Shown here: positions 40,877 through 45,976 of the stretch, in pieces
Layout: each line of letters begins with the position of its first letter
Numbering within the stretch: position 1 is the stretch's first letter
DNA from: Micavibrio sp. UBA7689
GTDB taxonomy: Bacteria > Pseudomonadota > Alphaproteobacteria > Micavibrionales > Micavibrionaceae
Reading direction: 5' to 3'
Length of the DNA stretch: 45,976 nt
NCBI GenBank assembly: GCA_002482805.1
Contig: DLGR01000025.1
Location: 2,933 to 48,908, forward strand
Made by a program: the position numbers and the translations under genes
Notes under the pieces: model-generated
Databases searched by the model: none
The model's input: the letters and a program-made list of their open reading frames with translations, nothing else
Told to the model about the DNA's origin: nothing

Positions 40877-41635
40877 ATGGATATAGCAGGCTACAAAGAA
40901 CATCCCGGTGACTCGCGTGTACTGATTTTGCAGGACCCTGCCGACGTGGTCCCGCTTATGCGAAGCAAGGGCAAGGCAGCCCATATGGCTATCGTCCAGC
41001 GCCCCCATCTCGCCCAACACTATCGCGATCTGTTCAACAATAACGCCGAAGCTTTTGGCGAGTGGAATTTCGCTTCAGGTTCGCATATGCGCCATCCCTT
41101 AATGGAAATCACACTTTCGGACGACGCAGCGGCCCCCCTGCAGAAAATCGTGGTGGATCATGATGATCGTACGAATCTTATGAAAAAAGTAGAAATGTCA
41201 GAGACTTGGGACAATCTGGGCATACTGGCGGGCATTACCGGCGGACTTACAGGTAGAAAGAACGTCATGGCCCTCACATGGTTGCAGGCCGTAGGGCAAA
41301 GCGTATCCAACGAGGAACTTACCAAAGAATGGCACTGGCATGGGAACGAGGGCGCGGAGCGTCAGGAAGTTACCGCCCATACCTGTTTCACCAACGCGGG
41401 GATGGATATCATCCTGAACGTCACTGCGAATGATGTCATAAAAGGGCGCGAGGCAGGCGCCGGGGCATTTAAATCATCAGAAATCCCCTCCCATGCGATT
41501 ATTCACCACAGTACAGCCGCGGAAATCATCGTCATGAAACCGCAGATCATCCATCGCAAGTCGCCAGCATCAATCACCACAGGCCGCTGCGCCATGGCCG
41601 CGTACCAGTCCTATCCCAAAGGGTTTGATTTTTAG
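40877..41635 (+). CDS. Hypothetical protein, 252 aa, cupin-like pattern
   Basis: This gene lies, on the opposite strand, between ftsY and mtaB. The protein begins MDIAGYKEHPGDSRVLIL and has no signal peptide. A central EWHWHGNEGAERQEVTAHTC and a later IIHRKSPASITTGRCAM recall metal-binding jelly-roll enzymes (H-x-H, Glu, His) or the DUF1826-type fold, but the match is weak. There is no ribosome site at the ATG, which fits a near-leaderless transcript from the TTGACATAAC promoter. A TTG at 40859 is an alternative start. The stop overlaps mtaB by 4 bases (TTAG). Confidence 0.75.
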   Translation: MDIAGYKEHPGDSRVLILQDPADVVPLMRSKGKAAHMAIVQRPHLAQHYRDLFNNNAEAFGEWNFASGSHMRHPLMEITLSDDAAAPLQKIVVDHDDRTNLMKKVEMSETWDNLGILAGITGGLTGRKNVMALTWLQAVGQSVSNEELTKEWHWHGNEGAERQEVTAHTCFTNAGMDIILNVTANDVIKGREAGAGAFKSSEIPSHAIIHHSTAAEIIVMKPQIIHRKSPASITTGRCAMAAYQSYPKGFDF

Positions 41636-42882
41636 GCGTTTACGACAGCGTTTAGGTACTTATCCCCAACAGAAACTGTACTTACGGAAACGAGCGAACC
41701 TGCTGGAAACGTACGATCAAGATGTACGGGTGCGAAATGCTCTGTATGTCCAAAATTGTCTTTTTCTACAATGACTTGACGGTTCTGTTTCACGTGAAAA
41801 TTCAGGAAATTGGTTAATTGTTTATTACCCTTTTCCCGCAAACGGGCCGCACGTTCCTTCCGTACTTCTGGAAAAACCTGTGGCATCTTGGCTGCGGGGG
41901 TTCCCGGGCGTTCGGAGTACGGGAAGACATGCAGAAAGGTCAGGCCGCATTCCTCGACGATATTCAAAGTGTTCATGAACATCTCTTCTGTCTCGGTCGG
42001 GAAGCCCGCGATGATGTCGGCCCCGAAAGCCATATCGGGGCGGTAGGAGCGCGCCCGTTCACACATGGCAATGGCATCCGCCCGAAGGTGGCGGCGTTTC
42101 ATCCTTTTGAGGATCATGTCATCGCCCGCCTGAAGGGACATATGGAGGTGGGGCATCAGGCGTGGCTCTTCCGCGATCAGGCGCCAGAGGTCGTCATCCA
42201 TCTCTACAGGATCCAGTGAAGACAATCGTAACCGCGGAAGTTCGGGAACCAGCGCCAGAACACGTCGGATCATCTGGCCCAGCGAGGGGGTGCCGGGCAG
42301 GTCCGCGCCGTACGAGGTTACATCCACCCCCGTCATCACGATTTCGTTGTACCCCTGCTCTACCAACAGTCTGACTTGATTGACTATTTCGCCGATAGCT
42401 ACGGAACGGGAATTTCCGCGTCCGTACGGGATAATGCAGAACGTACAGCGGTGGTCACAACCATTCTGAACCTGAATGAAGGCCCTAGCGCGCCCCTCAA
42501 ACCCCTCGACAAGGTGGGAAGCGGTTTCCTTTACGGACATGATATCATTGACCAAAAGCCGTTCTTCGCCCTTAAAACCCCATGTTTCGGGCTTTAATTT
42601 GAGGTCATTGCCTATAATTTTATCTACTTCGGGCATTTGGGCGTATTTTTCGGGCGAAATTTGCGCCGAACAGCCCGTTACGATGATTTTTGCGCCGGGA
42701 TTATCCCTTTTTGCCCGTCTAATGGCCTGTTTTGCCTGTCTTTCGGCCTCTTTAGTGACCGCACAGGTATTGAAGATGATAACATCGTCCAAACCAGCGG
42801 CTTTGGCGTGGCCGCGCATCACCTCAGATTCATAGGTGTTCAGGCGGCAGCCGAAGGTTACAAGCTGGGGGTCTTTGGTCAT
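41632..42882 (-). CDS. mtaB: tRNA threonylcarbamoyladenosine methylthiotransferase MtaB
   Basis: MtaB is a radical-SAM enzyme that adds a methylthio group to t6A37 in tRNAs. The 416-residue protein has the three N-terminal cluster cysteines (Cys12 in GCRLNTYE, Cys40 in NTCAVT, Cys71 in VTGCSAQ) and the radical-SAM CxxxCxxC motif with Cys142, Cys146 and Cys149 (GCDHRCTFC). A TRAM-like RNA-binding tail ends it (VGDKYLNAVV). The ATG at 42882 gives the family N-terminus; it has no Shine-Dalgarno sequence, and a TTG at 42918 abutting the preceding stop would add 12 residues. It ends tail to tail with the 252-residue gene. Confidence 0.94.
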   Translation of the reverse strand: MTKDPQLVTFGCRLNTYESEVMRGHAKAAGLDDVIIFNTCAVTKEAERQAKQAIRRAKRDNPGAKIIVTGCSAQISPEKYAQMPEVDKIIGNDLKLKPETWGFKGEERLLVNDIMSVKETASHLVEGFEGRARAFIQVQNGCDHRCTFCIIPYGRGNSRSVAIGEIVNQVRLLVEQGYNEIVMTGVDVTSYGADLPGTPSLGQMIRRVLALVPELPRLRLSSLDPVEMDDDLWRLIAEEPRLMPHLHMSLQAGDDMILKRMKRRHLRADAIAMCERARSYRPDMAFGADIIAGFPTETEEMFMNTLNIVEECGLTFLHVFPYSERPGTPAAKMPQVFPEVRKERAARLREKGNKQLTNFLNFHVKQNRQVIVEKDNFGHTEHFAPVHLDRTFPAGSLVSVSTVSVGDKYLNAVVNA

Positions 42883-42918
42883 GGGGGGAGCAGTACTAGG
42901 ATTTCTGACAGAAATCAA

Positions 42919-43275
42919 TTAAAAGCCGAAACCGACACCCGTACGGAAACCGCTACGACCACGGCCCCAATAGCCGAAATCATCGAAATCCTGCTCGTAA
43001 CGAAGCCTTTCATTCTGGCGGAGGATATCCATGCAGAAATCCATGGCTTCCGTACCCGGTTTATTGCCTCGTCTGAGGCATTCCTGGTGATAGCGGTCGC
43101 AATTAAGACCCCTTCTGGCCACTTCGGCCTCCAGCTTGGTCTCGGCACGGTAATTATTCTTGTAGCTGCAAAGCTGAGCGTCATCCATGGCGCGCACCTG
43201 ATCGGGCGTCATCTGGAAGGTGGGCGATGCGCAGGCGGCAAGCCCCAAAACAGCAAGAACGGTCAGATACCTCAT
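42919..43275 (-). CDS. Small lipoprotein, 118 aa
   Basis: The N-terminus MRYLTVLAVLGLAAC is a lipoprotein signal with lipidated Cys15 in the LAAC lipobox. The mature protein is polar, with cysteines (LCSYKN, LNCDRYHQECLRRG, DFCMDIL) that could form disulfides, and a Gly/Phe/Arg-rich tail (GYWGRGRSGFRTGVGFGF). The start overlaps the dapF stop as ATGA, with AAGGAG about 12 bases upstream. It lies between dapF and mtaB. No family is recognised; the tail and cysteine pattern suggest a periplasmic structural or surface protein. Confidence 0.82.
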   Translation of the reverse strand: MRYLTVLAVLGLAACASPTFQMTPDQVRAMDDAQLCSYKNNYRAETKLEAEVARRGLNCDRYHQECLRRGNKPGTEAMDFCMDILRQNERLRYEQDFDDFGYWGRGRSGFRTGVGFGF

Positions 43276-44078
43276 GCCAGTGATATATCTCCTTTGAAGC
43301 TGTAGGCAACGGGTCCCGTCATAAGTACGTGCCCGTCGCTTTCCCGCCATTCGATAAAAAGGTCCCCTCCATCGAGCGTGACCCGTACGTTCCGCCCTGT
43401 TAAGCCGCGGCGGATAGCGGCCACGGCGGCGGCGCAGGCGCCCGTTCCACAGGCCTGCGTTATGCCAGCACCGCGCTCCCAAACCCGCATCCTGAGATGG
43501 TCAGGCCCTAGCATACTAACGTATTCAACATTCGTGCGCTCGGGAAACAGTTCGTTTCGTTCTACTTTTGGACCCAAGATATCCACAGCGATCGTGTCCA
43601 CATTTCCACAGAAAAATACACAGTGCGGATTGCCCATAGAGACCACAACAGGGTTTCCATCAATCGGTAAACTTAATGTATTACAATCGCCTGAAAGAGG
43701 AACTTCATCCCATTTCTGAAGTGGGACACCCATATCAACCGTAACTTGGCCGTTTTCCGTAAGCGTACAGTACAGAAGACCTGATATTGTCTCCACAACA
43801 CATACATTTGTAGCATTTTCTTGAGAAATCAGGTGAGCTATACAGCGGGTGGCATTGCCGCAAGCACCCGATTCCGACCCGTCAGGGTTGTAGATACGCA
43901 TGAATACGGTTGCATTCGTATCGGCTGGTTTTTCGAGGATGATGAGCTGGTCGCAACCCACCCCGCGGCGGCGGTCGGCGATGGACCGTACGCGCTCGGG
44001 GTCGAGTTTAAGGGTGGTCTTGCGGGCATCCAGAACGACGAAGTCATTGCCCAGACCGTGCATTTTCAGAAATTCCAT
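43272..44078 (-). CDS. dapF: Diaminopimelate epimerase DapF
   Basis: DapF interconverts LL- and meso-diaminopimelate for lysine and peptidoglycan. The 268-residue protein has both catalytic cysteines: Cys73 in GACGNATRC and Cys210 in ACGTGACA. The start motif KMHGLGNDFVVLD and the RIYNPDGSESGACGN segment are typical. The chosen ATG at 44078 is preceded by a run complementary to a Shine-Dalgarno sequence (CCTTCCTCC) instead of one, so a start at 44063 is possible. It overlaps the downstream lipoprotein gene and follows the 205-residue gene by 15 bases. Confidence 0.96.
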   Translation of the reverse strand: MEFLKMHGLGNDFVVLDARKTTLKLDPERVRSIADRRRGVGCDQLIILEKPADTNATVFMRIYNPDGSESGACGNATRCIAHLISQENATNVCVVETISGLLYCTLTENGQVTVDMGVPLQKWDEVPLSGDCNTLSLPIDGNPVVVSMGNPHCVFFCGNVDTIAVDILGPKVERNELFPERTNVEYVSMLGPDHLRMRVWERGAGITQACGTGACAAAVAAIRRGLTGRNVRVTLDGGDLFIEWRESDGHVLMTGPVAYSFKGDISLA

Positions 44079-44093
44079 AGGAGGAAGGTAAAT

Positions 44094-44711
44094 CTATTTT
44101 ATCTGTACGCCAAGCCCTATTGGACCACCGCGGGGGTCACCCATGCCGACAGAGCCGATCATTCTCATCCCGAAGTCCGTAACGGCGGCTTCCGCGACCG
44201 GCCCGTCCAAGAAGCTGCCTTTCGGGGCATTTATAAGAAGCTCGTACGGCGGAGCTTCCGCACCCCCCAGACGCGGCGGGTAGAATTGTGGGGTCGCCTG
44301 AATCTTGCGGGAGATGGTCTGGTACATTAGTTTAGACCCGTATTCGGAAGGTCTGGTAAATCTGTCCAAGGCATCGGGGTAAACATGGGGTCCGTACAGG
44401 ACACATTCGTAAAAACGGCCATGACCACTTTCTTTGACCAAAGCCGTATGAAAAGCCTCAAACGAAGCGCGCGCCTGTTCCACCAGTTTCTTGTCATCGA
44501 AGGCGCCCGTCGGTGCCTCCAGGTTCAGAATGCCTGCGACATTGGTTGCGGTGGCGCGGCTCAAAACCCCCAACACCGTGTTGTTCGGTGAAATACCGGT
44601 CGAGAACAATTGCTTGAGATATTTATGGTCCTGTCTGAGGACGGCATAGCTGTTGCCCGCTACATATACTGTGTCTTTGGCTGGAAATTGCTCGGTCAGG
44701 GATGGGTTCAT
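44094..44711 (-). CDS. Hypothetical protein, 205 aa, first gene of the dapF operon
   Basis: I do not recognise this soluble protein (MNPSLTEQFPAKDTVYVAGNSYAV...). It has no signal peptide or membrane helix and ends with a Gly-rich segment (MIGSVGMGDPRGGPIGLGVQIK). AGGA lies 8 bases before the ATG. It is 15 bases before dapF on the same strand, so it is probably the first gene of an operon with dapF, the lipoprotein and mtaB. Its promoter region carries a TAGACATAAC element almost identical over 21 bases to the one before the gene at 8642. Confidence 0.78.
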   Translation of the reverse strand: MNPSLTEQFPAKDTVYVAGNSYAVLRQDHKYLKQLFSTGISPNNTVLGVLSRATATNVAGILNLEAPTGAFDDKKLVEQARASFEAFHTALVKESGHGRFYECVLYGPHVYPDALDRFTRPSEYGSKLMYQTISRKIQATPQFYPPRLGGAEAPPYELLINAPKGSFLDGPVAEAAVTDFGMRMIGSVGMGDPRGGPIGLGVQIK

Positions 44712-44735
44712 GCTGGTTTCCTATAAAACTTTCCC

Positions 44736-44764
44736 TTCCTAGGCAATTTTTATGGTTATGTCTA
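44736..44764 (-). promoter_or_regulatory. TAGACATAACCAT-type promoter of the 205-aa gene
   Basis: On the minus strand TAGACA (44764-44759), a 17-base spacer starting TAACCATAAAAATTGCC, and a weak -10, TAGGAA (44741-44736). The spacer matches that at 8686-8702 except for one indel and a substitution. The -10 assignment is uncertain; an overlapping GTGACA lies 12 bases upstream. Confidence 0.45.
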
Positions 44765-44831
44765 ACAAAATGTCACAATTTCCCACGATTTCGAACGAAC
44801 TTTAGCCTTATAGGCGCGTTAGATATGTATC

Positions 44832-45077
44832 ATGCGACAAAGTTTCAGATTTCCGGAGAATACCCTCTGGGCCCTTCGTAAGAACGGGGTCAGGAAGTCT
44901 GACACCCACACACCTTCTTTGCACGAGGCTTTGCTTGGCTATGAGCCCATCCGCATAGCGGAGCAGGATAATGACACCCCCATGGTCAGCGCGGAAAACC
45001 CCCAACTGAACATTATTACATCGCAAACCAACTTTCTGGTGATGGAGCTGGCCTCCGAAGACGCCCCGAAAGCTTGA
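44832..45077 (+). CDS. Small hypothetical protein, 81 aa
   Basis: The protein begins MRQSFRFPENTLWALRKNGVRK. It is polar, has no Cys or membrane segment, and no clear ribosome site. Its stop lies inside the -35 element of the ffh promoter. No family is recognised, and coding is likely only from length and composition. Confidence 0.5.
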   Translation: MRQSFRFPENTLWALRKNGVRKSDTHTPSLHEALLGYEPIRIAEQDNDTPMVSAENPQLNIITSQTNFLVMELASEDAPKA

Positions 45078-45103
45078 CAGGCGGCGGGTCCCCGCCCTAT
45101 AAC
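45074..45103 (+). promoter_or_regulatory. Probable ffh promoter
   Basis: TTGACA (45074-45079), an 18-base spacer and TATAAC (45098-45103) form a strong vegetative promoter. The TGA stop of the 81-residue gene is inside the -35, and a GGCGGG/CCCGCC inverted repeat (45083-45096) fills most of the spacer. Confidence 0.7.
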
Positions 45104-45153
45104 CTGCCCCAACATCTCCTGTGATCGGTAATTACGCCGTGTCCAAGGATACA

Positions 45154-45183
45154 CCCCAGCCCGCGAAGTTACGCGCACTGGGG
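45154..45183 (+). promoter_or_regulatory. Hairpin in the ffh leader
   Basis: CCCCAG (45154-45159) pairs with CTGGGG (45178-45183), and inside an internal loop (CC/CA) CGCG pairs with CGCG (45162-45165, 45172-45175) around AAGTTA. It lies between the predicted promoter and the ffh start. An ffh-associated RNA motif has been described upstream of this gene in alphaproteobacteria; I cannot confirm that this is the same one. Confidence 0.55.
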
Positions 45184-45211
45184 CAAAAATGTTTTGGGAT
45201 TTTGAATTCGA

Positions 45212-45976
45212 ATGTTTGAAAGTTTGAGCGATAAGCTTGGCGGCATCTTCTCCTCTTTAAGAGGCAAGAGCCGTTTGTCCGAAGAGGACGTCAACAACGC
45301 CGCCCGCGAAATCCGCGTCGCGCTGCTCGAAGCCGATGTCGCCCTGCCCGTTGTCAAAGACTTCATAGAAACCGTCAAAGCCAAAGCTGTCGGCCAGGAT
45401 GTGATCAAATCCGTATCCGCATCCCAGATGGTCGTGAAGATCGTTCACGACGCGTTGGTCGAGATGCTGGGCTCCGACGCGAGCGATCTGAATTTCGGCG
45501 CGCCGCCCTCCACCTATCTTATGGTCGGTCTGCAAGGTTCGGGTAAAACGACGTCCACCGCGAAGATCGCGAAGTTCCTTTCCGACAAGGCGCGCAAAAA
45601 AGTTTTGATGGCCTCTCTCGACACGAGCCGCCCCGCCGCGCAAGACCAACTTAAAATCCTCGGCGAACAAACAGGCGTTGCCACGCTCGAAATCATCAAG
45701 GGCCAGACGCCGATCCAGATTACCGAACGCGCGCTGAAAGAAGCGAAGCTCGGCGGGTTCGATGTGTTGATGCTCGACACCGCGGGCCGTCTTTCCATCG
45801 ACGAAGCGTTGATGGACGAAGTGGCGGCCGTTTCCAAACTCGCCAACCCCGTGGAAAAACTCCTCGTCGCCGATGCGATGACGGGCCAGGACGCGGTGAA
45901 CGTAGCCAAAGCGTTCGATGAAAAAGTCGGCATCACCGGTATTGTTCTTACACGTATCGACGGCGATGCACGCGGC
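45212..45976 (+). CDS. ffh: Signal recognition particle protein Ffh, N-terminal part
   Basis: Ffh is the SRP54 homologue that binds signal sequences at the ribosome and hands the complex to FtsY. The window holds 255 codons of the NG region. The N domain (MFESLSDKLGGIFSSL, VNNAAREIRVALLEADVAL) is followed by P-loop GLQGSGKTT at 106-113, the SLDTSRPAAQDQL effector loop, and the G3 motif DTAGR at 189-193. The reading stops at TRIDGDARG, so the remaining G region and methionine-rich M domain lie beyond the window. The ATG at 45212 starts the standard sequence. It has a strong promoter and a structured leader. Confidence 0.97.
   Translation, partial: MFESLSDKLGGIFSSLRGKSRLSEEDVNNAAREIRVALLEADVALPVVKDFIETVKAKAVGQDVIKSVSASQMVVKIVHDALVEMLGSDASDLNFGAPPSTYLMVGLQGSGKTTSTAKIAKFLSDKARKKVLMASLDTSRPAAQDQLKILGEQTGVATLEIIKGQTPIQITERALKEAKLGGFDVLMLDTAGRLSIDEALMDEVAAVSKLANPVEKLLVADAMTGQDAVNVAKAFDEKVGITGIVLTRIDGDARG

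Noticed and set aside
43821..44330. Open frame on the plus strand across the dapF start, with AGGAGG near 44080
   Set aside because: The AGGAGG-like run is not followed by a start codon, and the frame is antisense to dapF and its neighbour.
1..45976. CRISPR arrays, tRNA or rRNA genes and insertion sequences
   Set aside because: Reading both strands by eye gave no regularly spaced repeats, no tRNA-like T-loop with matching acceptor arms, and no transposase.

Overview
The window is a gene-dense stretch of an alphaproteobacterial chromosome. The gene set points to that class: a CobS/CobT pair beside a BolA/J-domain pair, CarD, an RpoH sigma factor, a ribbon-helix-helix protein of the short alphaproteobacterial type, a DUF2336-like protein, SufE, and the dapF-mtaB-ftsY neighbourhood with ffh nearby. 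Moderate GC and many short secreted or lipid-anchored orphan proteins would suit a Rhodospirillales- or Micavibrio-like lineage, but that placement is an inference. I saw no insertion sequence, prophage, CRISPR array, rRNA or tRNA.

Layout. 1-4.0 kb: the 3' end of secA, an orphan, and a leftward aroK-aroB-orphan operon. 4.1-8.2 kb: a 43-residue membrane peptide, a large secreted orphan, xerD with a terminator, accA and a small orphan. 8.2-9.5 kb: leftward genes for a 148-residue orphan, a ribbon-helix-helix protein and a BolA protein, with a perfect 12+12 bp palindrome between the first two. 9.5-14.2 kb: J-domain protein, purC, cobS, a 36-residue Lys-rich peptide and cobT. 14.2-17.8 kb: hisS, which has an AT-rich internal block, between orphans, then sufE. 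18-23 kb: rightward clpX, DHH phosphoesterase, small orphan, photolyase and LD-carboxypeptidase. 23-25.6 kb: two paralogous lipoproteins, a 7Fe ferredoxin, and carD behind a long structured leader. 25.6-28.6 kb: a LysE exporter, a calcineurin-type phosphatase lacking its metal ligands, and rpoH behind an EcfG-type promoter.

28.6-34.3 kb: a periplasmic solute-binding protein and an M48 lipoprotein protease run leftward. A nuclease-like protein, proline iminopeptidase, pgk and a membrane peptide run rightward. The protease and the nuclease-like gene share overlapping, oppositely oriented start codons. 34.3-38 kb: a DUF2336-like protein, a disordered small protein and amn with a small partner. 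38-41.6 kb: orphans around ftsY and a newly noticed 57-residue coiled-coil gene. 41.6-45 kb: a leftward operon of an orphan, dapF, a lipoprotein and mtaB. The 5' two thirds or so of ffh closes the window.

Most genes are core functions: secretion and SRP targeting (SecA, FtsY, Ffh), proteostasis (ClpX, RpoH, J-domain protein, M48 protease), cell wall and shikimate enzymes, and tRNA functions. The most unusual material is regulatory or degenerate: four orphan genes sharing a TTGACATAAC-like promoter, structured leaders of carD and ffh, a general-stress promoter before rpoH, and several enzyme folds that have lost catalytic residues. No single locus is convincingly a complete new system; the best candidates are the pseudo-phosphatase/rpoH locus, the carD leader and the TTGACATAAC gene set.
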